DNA of 37,396 nucleotides. Source: an uncultured Prevotella sp. Lineage in GTDB: Bacteria; Bacteroidota; Bacteroidia; Bacteroidales; Bacteroidaceae. The number at the start of each line of letters is the position of its first letter. Positions within the stretch are counted from its first letter, which is position 1. Below are positions 15,036 to 23,176 of the stretch, piece by piece. The notes under the pieces were generated by a model, which saw only the letters and a program-made list of their open reading frames with translations, did no database searches and was not told the origin of the DNA. The stretch covers positions 1-37,396 of the forward strand of contig ONLG01000022.1 of NCBI GenBank assembly GCA_900318625.1, written 5' to 3'. The translations under genes and the position numbers were made by a program.

Positions 15036-15662
15036 CTAAAAGCCATACTCTGACAGGGCTTTCGATGCTATCTGCTCGTACTCGGGACCAAGCTGGCAGA
15101 AGCGGTTAACGCTGTTCATTGCAGCATGACTCACTGCGGTATCGGTGCCCGCAAGCGTGACCTTAACCTGATCAATGTACTCATTCACTCCTCTCGTATC
15201 GGGTATCAGCCCTTTGCCGAACAGGCAAGCAAGCAGCTGATAGCCCGACAGCTGGCGGATGCTGTCGTCGGAAGCAATCCATCGGAAAGCCATCTGCGGT
15301 GCATAGTCGAGATGCTGATACAGGTTGAAGACAGCCATCTCAGCTATTTCCTGGCTCTTGGTCTGCTCCATCCACAGCTCAACCAGCTGTTCCGGCATCT
15401 CAGCCGGCGGCATAAGCATAGTTGCCAAAATCTTACACTCGCGAATGTTTTCCTTCCACAGCTCTACAGCGAGCGAGTAGCTGGGCTGATACTCGGCTGC
15501 CATCTCACGCAGATGCGGCAGTGCCACACCCCAGTTCACCTTATAGTCGAGTCCTTTCTGGCGCATCGACTGCGAAGCAACACCGTTCATCCGCGTGTGG
15601 AACGACCGCTTAATCTGCTTCAACGTATCCTGTATGTCTGTTTCCATTTGCATATTATCCAT
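15036..15662 (-). CDS. DNA alkylation repair protein, AlkD-like
   Basis: A 208-residue all-helical protein of the AlkD/HEAT-like repeat family, which includes DNA glycosylases for N3- and N7-alkylpurines. Family features are the N-terminal MRQKGLDYKVNWGVALPHLR region, where the conserved Gly-containing turn precedes the helical repeats, and the later WIASDDSIRQLSGYQLLA repeat. It follows the M49 peptidase gene by 31 nt on the same strand. A shorter Bacteroidota subgroup of this family lacks biochemical proof, so glycosylase activity is inferred from the fold. The start could be the first Met or the Met at residue 4 or 6. Confidence 0.75.
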   Translation of the reverse strand: MDNMQMETDIQDTLKQIKRSFHTRMNGVASQSMRQKGLDYKVNWGVALPHLREMAAEYQPSYSLAVELWKENIRECKILATMLMPPAEMPEQLVELWMEQTKSQEIAEMAVFNLYQHLDYAPQMAFRWIASDDSIRQLSGYQLLACLFGKGLIPDTRGVNEYIDQVKVTLAGTDTAVSHAAMNSVNRFCQLGPEYEQIASKALSEYGF

Positions 15663-15693
15663 TTAAGAAAGTCCTAAAATACAGCCCGACACA

Positions 15694-17658
15694 TCAGAGA
15701 GTGCTGTATTCCTTGCTGTAGCGCAACATCTGCTCAGTGTAGCTCTCGTCATAGCTCACTGCAACATCAACCACATCGCCTCTTTCATCTTTCACAAGCG
15801 AAAATCTCGGATTGATAAATCCCTTATAAGGTGCAAGGTTGAGCTTTTTGTAGCGCGAAAGGACCTCTTCGTGGAGCCTGGCATCAATCGCTACGCCATA
15901 GCTCTCAACCAGTTCCCGTGCGGCATCAAAATCTCCCTCGCTCTTTATGCGCTGAACTTCGGCAAGAAGCTCTGCGAAAAGCTGCCGCAGACGGGCATAA
16001 TCCGATATGGCGACAAAGGTCTTCCCGTCGCGTTCAACCAGCTGCACGGCATCGCCGCCATGAGCCAGCACCCAACGCGCTATCAGGGCACGGTTGCGCA
16101 TGTGGGCTTCTTCTATCACATGACCGGGCTTTATCCTTACCATCTGCGTCAGCAGACCGTTCATCATATACGTGTAATACTGCGACTTATGGGCTTCCAT
16201 ATCCGGCAGCAATCCCAGTTCAACCATCTTCGGGTCGGCAATATAATATAGCCCGAACAAGTCGGCACGTGCCTCCTCAATGGTATTGCCATAGGCTTTC
16301 AGTGCGTCAGGCGACACACCGCTCAGCAACTGTCCGCTTCCATGCCCGAGACATTCGTGCAGGTCGGTATGCAGGTCGTCGCAGAGATGCCCCCATCGGT
16401 TTATAAGGTCTATCGTTGGCTGGTCGATGACGAACTCCTCGCGGAAGCCGTTGCCCTTGGCAGCATCGGCATAAGCTTTCGTGAGGTTGCTTATAGTGAC
16501 ACTCTTGCTGCCATGACGGGCTCTTATCCAGTCGGCATTAGGCAGGTTGATGCCTATCGCACTCGACGGATATTCCTCTCCTCCGAGCATAACGGCCTCC
16601 ACGACTGTTGCCGATATGCCTTTCACTTCGGCCTTCTTGAAGCGTGGGTCAACGGGACTGTTCTGCTCAAACCACTGTGCGTTGCTGCTGATGGTAGCCG
16701 TGCGCTGTGTTGCCACTTGGTCTTTCAGCTCCACAATGCCCTCCCACGCAGCCTTGAGTCCCAGCGGATCGTTGTAGACTTCTATAAATCCATTCACAAA
16801 ATCTATATCGCCATCGAGTTCCTTCACCCACTCTATGCAATAGCGGTCGAATGTGCGCAAGTTGCCAGTAGTGTAATAGTCGACAAGCAGGCTGATAATG
16901 CGCTTCTGTCGGTCGTTCTCTGCATATTGAGAAGCCTTTTCGAGCCAGTAGACAATGGGCTTCAGAGCCTTACCATAGCGACCTCCAAGGTGCCATACCT
17001 GCTCGGTCAGCTTTCCGTCTGCGGTCTTAACGAGCGTGGTGTTTAGTCCCCACGATGGCGGTTCAGCCTCATCGGTGCGCAGGGAGTTGTAGAAGTCCTC
17101 TGCTTCTTGTTGCGTCACCCCATCGTAGAAGTTGCAGGCCGAAGTCATAACGATGTCCTCGCCATGCGCCTTGTTCACTTTCTTCGGCAGCAGAGTCGGG
17201 TCGAACATCACAGGCAGCAACTCGCCCTCGATGCTCTCCATGCTCTCACCTTCAGGCAGTGGCTTTCCGCTTTCCACGAGCGTGGCTATGCGCTCGCTGA
17301 CAAACTGCCGACCGCAGTCGGGTATAATCTTTTCGCTGCCATAGTGATGGTAGATGCCATTTGAGAACCACACCCGCTTCATGTAAACAACCAACTTCTG
17401 CCACTCCTCGGTGTTGTCCGTGGGCTCACCTCCGGCATAAATCCATTCCACCAAACGGCGGATACGCAGGTTGTAACGGCCAAACTGGTCGAACGTTATG
17501 TCGCGTCCGAAGAGCGTTGCCTTGGCGAGACAATAAACGTAACATTTCTGTTGGAGCGACAGTTTGCCAAATCCCTCCACTTTGTAGCGCAGCATCTGTA
17601 TGTCGGCAAACTCCTCATCGCTAACTGCGAATGGCACTTCTGTGAGTATTTGTTTCAT
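15694..17658 (-). CDS. Dipeptidyl peptidase III-like zinc peptidase (family M49)
   Basis: A protein of about 654 residues that removes dipeptides from peptide N-termini. The M49 zinc motif HECLGH lies at about 435-440 and the second motif EEARAD at about 461-466. These supply two His and one Glu ligand, with the Glu of the first motif as catalyst. The length matches Bacteroidota DPP III (about 675). The usual motif reads HExxGH, so Cys-Leu is within the family pattern. I chose the Met at 17658 (MKQILTEVPF); the frame extends to 17691, but that part lies inside the terminator hairpin of the upstream gene. No signal peptide is evident, so it is probably cytoplasmic. Confidence 0.9.
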   Translation of the reverse strand: MKQILTEVPFAVSDEEFADIQMLRYKVEGFGKLSLQQKCYVYCLAKATLFGRDITFDQFGRYNLRIRRLVEWIYAGGEPTDNTEEWQKLVVYMKRVWFSNGIYHHYGSEKIIPDCGRQFVSERIATLVESGKPLPEGESMESIEGELLPVMFDPTLLPKKVNKAHGEDIVMTSACNFYDGVTQQEAEDFYNSLRTDEAEPPSWGLNTTLVKTADGKLTEQVWHLGGRYGKALKPIVYWLEKASQYAENDRQKRIISLLVDYYTTGNLRTFDRYCIEWVKELDGDIDFVNGFIEVYNDPLGLKAAWEGIVELKDQVATQRTATISSNAQWFEQNSPVDPRFKKAEVKGISATVVEAVMLGGEEYPSSAIGINLPNADWIRARHGSKSVTISNLTKAYADAAKGNGFREEFVIDQPTIDLINRWGHLCDDLHTDLHECLGHGSGQLLSGVSPDALKAYGNTIEEARADLFGLYYIADPKMVELGLLPDMEAHKSQYYTYMMNGLLTQMVRIKPGHVIEEAHMRNRALIARWVLAHGGDAVQLVERDGKTFVAISDYARLRQLFAELLAEVQRIKSEGDFDAARELVESYGVAIDARLHEEVLSRYKKLNLAPYKGFINPRFSLVKDERGDVVDVAVSYDESYTEQMLRYSKEYSTL

Positions 17659-17682
17659 ATTCATTTCTATAAAATTGAAAAT

Positions 17683-17713
17683 CAGCGACATTGAAGCATC
17701 TTCAACGTCGCTG
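17683..17713 (-). terminator. Terminator after the small AraC-type gene
   Basis: CAGCGAC (17683-17689) pairs with GTCGCTG (17707-17713), and inside it TTGAA (17691-17695) pairs with TTCAA (17701-17705). On the minus strand it is followed by ATTTTCAATTTT. It lies right after the stop at 17719. Confidence 0.75.
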
Positions 17714-17718
17714 AAAGT

Positions 17719-18183
17719 TTATTTCTTGGTTTTCTTTTTCTTCTTTTTCTTCACCTCGTCAGCCGGATGCTGCTTGAAGTGTTGTAACTTATATTCTCTT
17801 GGAGTGATGCCGTTGATCCGATAGAACGACGCATAGAACGACTGCCGGTTGGCAAACCCCACCATATCGCTTATCTCCTCCATGTTCAGGTCTTGGTAAC
17901 GCTTGTCTGTCAGCAGCGTCATGGCCTCCTCAATCCTGAATTTATTGACAAAGGAAGTGTAGTTTGCATGAAACCGTACATTGACTACAGCCGAAATATA
18001 CCTCGTATTTGTGTTCAGGTCTTCGGCAAGTTTCTTTGCAGAATACCCTTTCTCCTTGTATTTCTGTTGGAAGAGAATGATGTCAAGTATCTTATCCTTC
18101 AGCTCGTCCATCAGCCGTGGACTCACAAGGCTTCGATAAGTGGCTTTCTTCTCTTTGGTCTCTGTAAGGTTATACTTTGCCAT
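17719..18183 (-). CDS. Small AraC-type HTH regulator with polylysine tail
   Basis: A 154-residue protein consisting mainly of an AraC-type double helix-turn-helix (about 45-135). The first HTH contains SAKKLAEDLNTNTRYISAVV. The second contains ISDMVGFANRQSFYASFYRI, followed by GITPREYK, the standard C-terminal signature. There is no ligand-binding domain. The C-terminus is a run of lysines (EVKKKKKKKTKK), which may add nonspecific DNA affinity. Short stand-alone AraC-type regulators like this are frequent in Bacteroidota. It has its own promoter and terminator; the target is unknown. Confidence 0.85.
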   Translation of the reverse strand: MAKYNLTETKEKKATYRSLVSPRLMDELKDKILDIILFQQKYKEKGYSAKKLAEDLNTNTRYISAVVNVRFHANYTSFVNKFRIEEAMTLLTDKRYQDLNMEEISDMVGFANRQSFYASFYRINGITPREYKLQHFKQHPADEVKKKKKKKTKK

Positions 18184-18222
18184 AGGTTGTACAGTATATT
18201 AGGTTTAAAATAATGTATAGTG

Positions 18223-18230
18223 CAAAAATA
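18223..18230 (-). promoter_or_regulatory. -7 promoter box of the small AraC-type gene
   Basis: The minus strand reads TATTTTTG, matching TAnnTTTG, 39 nt before the ATG at 18183. The surrounding sequence is very AT-rich. Confidence 0.5.
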
Positions 18231-18436
18231 AGATATTTGACGCAATAAACGCAAGAATTTTTAATATTTTTTTAATTTCTTATTTATTTTATGCAAATAC
18301 GTGATTTTACTTTTACTATTTATTGAAATACTGACAGTTAATGACTCTTGCTTTGCTCGCGGAGAAACTTCCAGCGGCAAAAAGCACTGTACAAGGTGCA
18401 ACAGGTCCGTGTCGAAGCAGAATTAGTGCAGCAAGC

Positions 18437-19000
18437 TCAGAATTTTTTCAGCTCTTCATAGATGCGCTGTACGGGCAGCCCCATCACGTTGTAGTAGCTT
18501 CCGTTGAGCCCTCTCACACCGATATAGCCTATCCATTCCTGTATGCCGTAGGCTCCGGCCTTGTCCAAAGGATGATAGTGCGACACATAATAATCTATCT
18601 CTGCGTCTGCAAGAACCTTGAAGCTCACATCGGTAGTCACTGAGAAATGGTGCTGACGGCTGTCAGTAGTGAGGCAGACGCCCGTAACCACCTGATGGGT
18701 CTTGCCGCTCAGCTTTGCCAACATACGCTTGGCATCGGCTTCGTCGGTTGGTTTGCCCAGCACCTCGCCGTCTACCACTACAACGGTATCAGCCGTTATG
18801 ACAAGTTCGTCGCTGCCTATCACGGCTTTGTAAGCCTCGGCTTTCTTTACCGCAATATACTCCGCCGTGTCGTGGGCAGGCAAGTCAGCCGGATAGCTCT
18901 CGTCGATACCATCAATTATCTTTACTCTGAACTCTATGTCGAGACCACGGAGAAGTTCCTTCCGCCGTGGCGAATTGCTTGCTAAGATTATTTTATACAT
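18437..19000 (-). CDS. maf: Maf-family nucleotide pyrophosphatase
   Basis: A 187-residue Maf protein, which hydrolyses non-canonical or selected nucleoside triphosphates (dTTP/UTP in the YhdE-type subgroup) to monophosphates. Motifs are SNSPRRKELL near the N-terminus, ITADTVVVVDGEVLGKP with the catalytic Asp, and KAGAYGIQEW near the C-terminus. The start was set at 19000 (MYKIILASNSP) because the frame upstream adds about 39 residues with no family similarity. It ends the DUF2520-kdsC-maf run, 70 nt after kdsC. The family call is firm; the substrate subgroup is inferred from the motif pattern. Confidence 0.9.
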   Translation of the reverse strand: MYKIILASNSPRRKELLRGLDIEFRVKIIDGIDESYPADLPAHDTAEYIAVKKAEAYKAVIGSDELVITADTVVVVDGEVLGKPTDEADAKRMLAKLSGKTHQVVTGVCLTTDSRQHHFSVTTDVSFKVLADAEIDYYVSHYHPLDKAGAYGIQEWIGYIGVRGLNGSYYNVMGLPVQRIYEELKKF

Positions 19001-19070
19001 ATTTATAATACATATATTTATGTTTCGCTTGTTGCAAAAAGTGCAGTGACAAGGTGTATCATGCAGCCTA

Positions 19071-19589
19071 TTACCACCCGAAAGCCTTGGCATTGCTGAG
19101 CCACTTGCCTTGCGCACGCAGCACCTGCTCTATGATGTCGCGCCCGCAGCCATGTCCGCCATCCATGTTGCTGACATATACTGAGATTGCCTTGATGTCC
19201 GAACAGGCATCGCGCGGACAGCAGGGACAGCCTGCGGCAAGCATCACCTCATAGTCAGGAATGTCGTCGCCCACGTATATCACCTCTTCGGCAGACAGTC
19301 CGTGAGCCTCGAGAAAGCCGTTCCACGTCTCGATTTTCACCGCACAGCCCATGAATATGTCGTCGACGCCGAGCCTGCGGTAGCGGTTTTCGATTGCCGC
19401 CGACCTACCGCCGGTGATTATTCCGATGTGCATCCCCATCTTGCGGGCCAGCTGTATGGCATAGCCGTCCTTGATGTTGACAGTGCGCAGGGGCTCGCCT
19501 TCGCCATCGGTAGGTACTGTTGACGAGGAGAGAACTCCGTCAACATCGAACACTATGGCTCGTATCTTGCTCAGATCGTAGTTTATCAT
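19071..19589 (-). CDS. KdsC-like HAD phosphatase
   Basis: A 172-residue HAD-superfamily hydrolase with no cap domain. The catalytic motif FDVDGVLSS places the two Asp at 15 and 17. ITGGRS is motif II, and [11 protein letters not shown] is motif IV. Size and sequence fit 3-deoxy-D-manno-octulosonate 8-phosphate phosphatase, which releases KDO for lipopolysaccharide core synthesis and works as a tetramer. The start overlaps the stop of the DUF2520 gene by 4 nt (ATGA), so it is translationally coupled. Other KdsC-like sugar phosphatases have the same motifs, hence no firm gene symbol. Confidence 0.85.
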   Translation of the reverse strand: MINYDLSKIRAIVFDVDGVLSSSTVPTDGEGEPLRTVNIKDGYAIQLARKMGMHIGIITGGRSAAIENRYRRLGVDDIFMGCAVKIETWNGFLEAHGLSAEEVIYVGDDIPDYEVMLAAGCPCCPRDACSDIKAISVYVSNMDGGHGCGRDIIEQVLRAQGKWLSNAKAFGW

Positions 19590-20371
19590 TGTTTTCTGTC
19601 GTTGCTGAAACGGTTGTGAATACTTTCCGAAAGGGCTTTGTAGAGCTGTTGCAGCTGCGGCTCTCCTGCCATGAGAGCTATATGCCGGGCCATGACATTG
19701 GTATCGTAGCGCACTGCCGGGCCTGTCTGAGCTTGCTTCGGCGCGAGTTCATGCACTTTGCGAGCGGTTTCGTCGATAAGCGGCAGCATTACGTCGAAGG
19801 GTATGCCGTGGCTGCTGAGCACCTCTGAGGTGATGTCGTAGCAGTGGTTCACGAAGTTGCAGGCCCACACAGCGGCAAGATGCAGGTAGCGGCGGTCTTC
19901 TGTCGACATCTCCACCACCCTGTCGCAAAGCGACGAGGCCAAGGCGCACAGCACGTCATGGCTGAACGCATCGCTGCTTTCAATGAAGGCAGGGATTTGC
20001 CTGAAGTCTACATCGCGCTGCTTAGAGAAGGTCTGCATGGGATAGAACACGCCGTAGTGCTCGCTCCGCGAGGCAAACAAATCCATCGGCATACTGCCTG
20101 CGGTGTGAACAAGCACACTGTCGTCGCCACACTGCGGCAGCGCAGCAACGAGCTGCGAAAGCACACTGTCCTTCACCGCAAAAACATAAACATCGGCATC
20201 GGGCCTTACTGCCGCAAGCTCCGTAACGGCTTCGCAGCCCATCCTGCCGGCAAGCAGCTCCGCCGATTCACGGCTGCGGCTATACACCTGCACCACCTCA
20301 TGGCCTGCGGCAGGCAGCGAACGCGCCAGTTGAGTAGCCAGATTGCCGGCTCCTATCATCACTATCCTCAT
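19586..20371 (-). CDS. Rossmann-fold DUF2520 protein
   Basis: A 261-residue protein with an N-terminal NAD(P)-binding Rossmann fold ([20 protein letters not shown], residues 5-24). A helical C-terminal domain of the DUF2520 type follows, containing [18 protein letters not shown]. The layout resembles pyrroline-5-carboxylate reductase and 3-hydroxyisobutyrate dehydrogenase relatives, but no reaction is established for the family. It is the first gene of the run with kdsC and maf. The coupling to KdsC by a 4-nt overlap is a recurring arrangement in Bacteroidota as far as I recall, but I cannot verify that here. Confidence 0.82.
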   Translation of the reverse strand: MRIVMIGAGNLATQLARSLPAAGHEVVQVYSRSRESAELLAGRMGCEAVTELAAVRPDADVYVFAVKDSVLSQLVAALPQCGDDSVLVHTAGSMPMDLFASRSEHYGVFYPMQTFSKQRDVDFRQIPAFIESSDAFSHDVLCALASSLCDRVVEMSTEDRRYLHLAAVWACNFVNHCYDITSEVLSSHGIPFDVMLPLIDETARKVHELAPKQAQTGPAVRYDTNVMARHIALMAGEPQLQQLYKALSESIHNRFSNDRKQ

Positions 20372-20395
20372 CGTCTGGAAAATGGTTTACACCCA

Positions 20396-20403
20396 CAAAA
20401 GTA
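20396..20403 (-). promoter_or_regulatory. -7 promoter box of the DUF2520-kdsC-maf run
   Basis: The minus strand reads TACTTTTG, matching TAnnTTTG, 24 nt before the ATG at 20371. It is divergent from the promoter at 20457-20464. Confidence 0.65.
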
Positions 20404-20456
20404 GCAATAAATAAGGAAATCGCGAAGTGCAGACTTGCATTTTAGAAAACATTTAC

Positions 20457-20464
20457 TATTTTTG
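20457..20464 (+). promoter_or_regulatory. -7 promoter box of the GNAT-like gene
   Basis: TATTTTTG matches TAnnTTTG and is followed after 4 nt by GTG at 20469. Transcription would begin at or next to this codon, so the mRNA is probably leaderless. Confidence 0.6.
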
Positions 20465-20468
20465 CCAT

Positions 20469-21446
20469 GTGGAAAACTATTCAACTCGACTGATCTCCCG
20501 CAGCTGCGAACTGCCTGAGCTGAGCGAAAGCAATTTCTTTCACAGCTCGCGGCTCTTTGCCATGATTGAGCACACCGACGGTCTTCAGCCATATATGGTC
20601 GTCGTGGAGGACTCGCAGGGCAACGTCGTGGCCAATCTGCTGACCATGCTTCGCCGCCGTGGAGCCTGGATACCGCCCTACGTGTTCACGCAGGGACGTG
20701 CCTACAGCGAGGGATGGTATGCCGAAGGAGCAGACAGAGAGCAGCTCTTCGGGTTCATGCTCGATGCTGTCACTAAAGAGTTCCACCGTCATCTGTGCTT
20801 CTATATCGAGTTCAGCAACCTCAGCAAGAAGATGTTTGGCTACCGACATTTCCGTCGCAACGGCTTCTTTCCCGTCACATGGATGCAGATACACAATTCC
20901 CTGCACAGCCGAAAGCCCGAGGAACGACTCACCGAAAAGGCCCGGCAGATAATCTTCGGTCCCCATCACGAACAACTGATTACTCGTCAGGCTCACACTC
21001 AGGACGAGGTTCATGCCTTCTACAAGATACTGAAATCCTATTACCGGTTCCGCTTCCAGCGCTTCATACCAAAGGAAACGTTCTTTCAGGAGCTGTTCGA
21101 GAGCAGCGATGCCGACATTTTCGTGACTTTCAACAGAGAGCATATAGTAGGCGGAAGTGCCGTGGTGTACTCGCAACACAATGCTTACATCTGGTTCGAG
21201 GCCACCCGCAACAAACGCTACCGGCAGCTACGACCTAACTGGATGACCACATGGAACGTGATAAAGGACTGCTATTCCAACCACTACCGGCACGTCTTCT
21301 TCTTGAACGTGGGGTTGCCGTACAAGCACAACCGCCTGCGCGAGTTTATACTGAACTTCGGCGGCAAACCCGTGAGCACGTTCCGATGGTTCAGGTTCAC
21401 ATTCTCGTGGCTCAACAAGCTGCTGTCTTGGTTCTTCAGGGAATAG
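20469..21446 (+). CDS. GNAT/FemAB-like acyltransferase
   Basis: A protein of about 325 residues with the two-lobed GNAT arrangement seen in FemAB-like and peptidoglycan-related acyltransferases. Features are GGSAVVYSQHNAYIWFEATR in the C-terminal lobe and a conserved RPNWMTTWNVIKDC helix that would face the acyl donor. No substrate can be named. The GTG at 20469 was chosen because it lies 4 nt after the promoter box and the first conserved-looking residues (ELPELSESNFFHS) begin about 11 codons later. A start farther upstream (GTG at 20427) would precede the promoter. An ATG at 20467 is in another frame and stops after eight codons, so a 1-nt indel near the start is also possible. Confidence 0.7.
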   Translation: MENYSTRLISRSCELPELSESNFFHSSRLFAMIEHTDGLQPYMVVVEDSQGNVVANLLTMLRRRGAWIPPYVFTQGRAYSEGWYAEGADREQLFGFMLDAVTKEFHRHLCFYIEFSNLSKKMFGYRHFRRNGFFPVTWMQIHNSLHSRKPEERLTEKARQIIFGPHHEQLITRQAHTQDEVHAFYKILKSYYRFRFQRFIPKETFFQELFESSDADIFVTFNREHIVGGSAVVYSQHNAYIWFEATRNKRYRQLRPNWMTTWNVIKDCYSNHYRHVFFLNVGLPYKHNRLREFILNFGGKPVSTFRWFRFTFSWLNKLLSWFFRE

Positions 21447-21465
21447 CTATCAGGCCCCCCCCCAA

Positions 21466-21486
21466 CCCCTCCCCAAGGGAGGGGGG
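21466..21486. repeat. C/G-rich hairpin between convergent genes
   Basis: CCCCTCCCCAAGGGAGGGG folds into an 8-bp stem. It lies between the convergent GNAT-like and deoD stops, preceded by a run of ten C. The same motif occurs at 30182-30200, so it is a dispersed intergenic repeat and may help termination. Confidence 0.7.
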
Positions 21487-21499
21487 CTGAGAGCAGTTG

Positions 21500-22207
21500 T
21501 CAGAGAAGCCGGAAGGCCACGTCCATCATGTTTGTGAAGGTGGTCTGGCGCTCTTCGGCTGTTGTTTTCTCGCCGGTTATAATGCTGTCAGACACCGTGC
21601 AGATGGCAAGCGCACGCTTTCCGGCTCGCGCAGCGTTCATATAGAGTGCTGCCACTTCCATCTCAACGGCCAGAACACCCATCTTCATCCACTTGTCCAT
21701 TTGCGGATTGTCGTGGTAGAAGAAATCCGTGGCAAGCAAGTTGCCCACCTTATACTTATAGCCGTACTCCTCGCAGGTCTCAACAGCTTTGCGCAGAAGG
21801 TCGAAATCGGCGATAGGTGCAAACGTGCCGGGCAGACAATACTGGCTGGCATAGTTGCTGTCGGTGCAGGCTCCCATAGCGATGACGAGGTTGCCCAGGG
21901 TTAGGTCTGTGTTGATAGAGCCTGCCGAACCCACTCGGATGATGGTTTCTACATCGTAGAAGTTGAACAGTTCGTAGGTGTAGATGGCCAAGGAGGCGCA
22001 TCCCATGCCGTGACCCATCACGCTGACAGGCTTTCCCTTGTAGGTGCCAGTATAGCCAAGCATACCGCGAACGTTATTGAACAGTACCGGATTCTCAAGG
22101 TAATTCTCGGCCATAAACTTAACTCTCAGCGGATCGCCAGCCATGATTACGGTCTTGGCAATTTCGCCTTTGCGGGCTCCGATGTGCGGAGTTGGTGTGT
22201 TTCCCAT
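21500..22207 (-). CDS. deoD: Purine nucleoside phosphorylase, DeoD type
   Basis: A 235-residue nucleoside phosphorylase, the size of hexameric DeoD. It splits purine (deoxy)nucleosides with phosphate into free base and (deoxy)ribose-1-phosphate. Visible features are the N-terminal TPHIGARKGEIAKTVIMAGD, the phosphate-binding Arg in GDPLRVKFMAE, IIRVGSAGSI with the second phosphate-binding Arg and Ser, EMEVAALY binding ribose, and TVSDSI with the purine-contacting Asp. It is the last gene of the run starting with the oxidoreductase gene. Its role is purine salvage, which would matter more if guaA is really inactive. Confidence 0.92.
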   Translation of the reverse strand: MGNTPTPHIGARKGEIAKTVIMAGDPLRVKFMAENYLENPVLFNNVRGMLGYTGTYKGKPVSVMGHGMGCASLAIYTYELFNFYDVETIIRVGSAGSINTDLTLGNLVIAMGACTDSNYASQYCLPGTFAPIADFDLLRKAVETCEEYGYKYKVGNLLATDFFYHDNPQMDKWMKMGVLAVEMEVAALYMNAARAGKRALAICTVSDSIITGEKTTAEERQTTFTNMMDVAFRLL

Positions 22208-22247
22208 AACTTTTTGTAATTTAATTAGTGATATATTAGTGTGCGAA

Positions 22248-23147
22248 TTATCGCTCGTTGACTGTCGGTCGGGCCACTCTTATGCCTACGCGCGTCTTCT
22301 TGCGCAGCATATACTGGCGCAGGGTGAGCGGTTCTTCGATGACCTTGCCACGCCACAACGACGCATTGAGCAGATGAAGCCCGTCGTCATGCCACACGGC
22401 AATGCCGAGATGCGAAGTGTCGAGCTCGCGTTTGGTAGTCACCAATGCCAGTATGTCGCCGTCATGAATGGTGTTGCGAAGCAGCTTTGTGTTCTTGAGC
22501 GCCTTTGTGGGGATGTATCTCACGCGCGTGCCGTTGGTCGAATCCTCGAGCACTTTCAGGCTTGCCACGCGCTCCGGATGGTGGCGCAGCATATCATAGC
22601 TGTCGTAGAAGGTGCTCATATAGTTTATCTTCAGAGTCTGAACGGCTGTGAACGGCGGATTAGGAGTATCTATCTGACGCACGAACCCCATGTCCTGATT
22701 GTCGCATACCCACCATTGGTAGTAGTGCAGGCGATTCTCATAGCTCAGTTCTCCCTGCTTGTAGCGTATCTGCCGCAGCTGTGCCACATAGTCGTGGAAG
22801 CCTCGTTTGCCCTGCTTTGCGCAGATGGAGAGAGCCAGCACGGTTTCTATGTAGGTGGTGCAGTCGAGCTCGCGCAGGTTGATGACCATGTTTTCGGTGT
22901 CGCTTCGGTCAAGCGTGTGGCCCACGTATGGTATGTCGAGCAACTCACGGGCAAAGAAAATCATCAGGTTTGCCGTGTCGGGCAGCGAGGCTGCCTTGCC
23001 TAACAGCCGTTCGGCTGTTATGCTGTCTTGCTGCCAAAGGTCGTTGCCAGCGGTGTTGCCGGATGGCTGGAAAGCTCTTGCCGATGGTCCGGCAAAAGCA
23101 AGCAGCAGTGTTGCTGTGACTGCGATGAGTTGTAGTTGCTTTTTCAT
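22248..23147 (-). CDS. DUF1460 secreted amidase-like protein
   Basis: A 299-residue protein with a signal peptide (KKQLQLIAVTATLLLAFAG, cleavage after SARA at about residue 25). The rest matches DUF1460, an NlpC/P60-like fold related to N-acetylmuramoyl-L-alanine amidases. The likely catalytic pair is Cys96 (LDCTTYIET) and His246 (TSHLGIAVWHDDGLHLLNAS). It probably acts on cell-wall peptides in the periplasm, but substrates are not established for most members. The gene is 29 nt after the DUF4421 gene and 40 nt before deoD, consistent with one transcript. Confidence 0.85.
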   Translation of the reverse strand: MKKQLQLIAVTATLLLAFAGPSARAFQPSGNTAGNDLWQQDSITAERLLGKAASLPDTANLMIFFARELLDIPYVGHTLDRSDTENMVINLRELDCTTYIETVLALSICAKQGKRGFHDYVAQLRQIRYKQGELSYENRLHYYQWWVCDNQDMGFVRQIDTPNPPFTAVQTLKINYMSTFYDSYDMLRHHPERVASLKVLEDSTNGTRVRYIPTKALKNTKLLRNTIHDGDILALVTTKRELDTSHLGIAVWHDDGLHLLNASLWRGKVIEEPLTLRQYMLRKKTRVGIRVARPTVNER

Positions 23148-23176
23148 TTTATTGTTCAGGTTATTCGTTTATGGCC

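Noticed and set aside
15694-17658. HECLGH considered as a degenerate zinc motif of the M49 peptidase
   Set aside because: Both ligand motifs (HExxGH and EExRAD) are intact, so there is no sign of inactivation.
18377-18398. GCAAAAAGCACTGTACAAGG-like segment similar to one at 19034-19056, flanking maf
   Set aside because: The similarity needs gaps and several mismatches over about 23 bases, too weak to call a repeat pair.
22143-23003. A 286-codon plus-strand frame opposite the DUF1460 gene
   Set aside because: It overlaps a secreted protein gene with clear signal peptide and catalytic residues, and has no features of its own.
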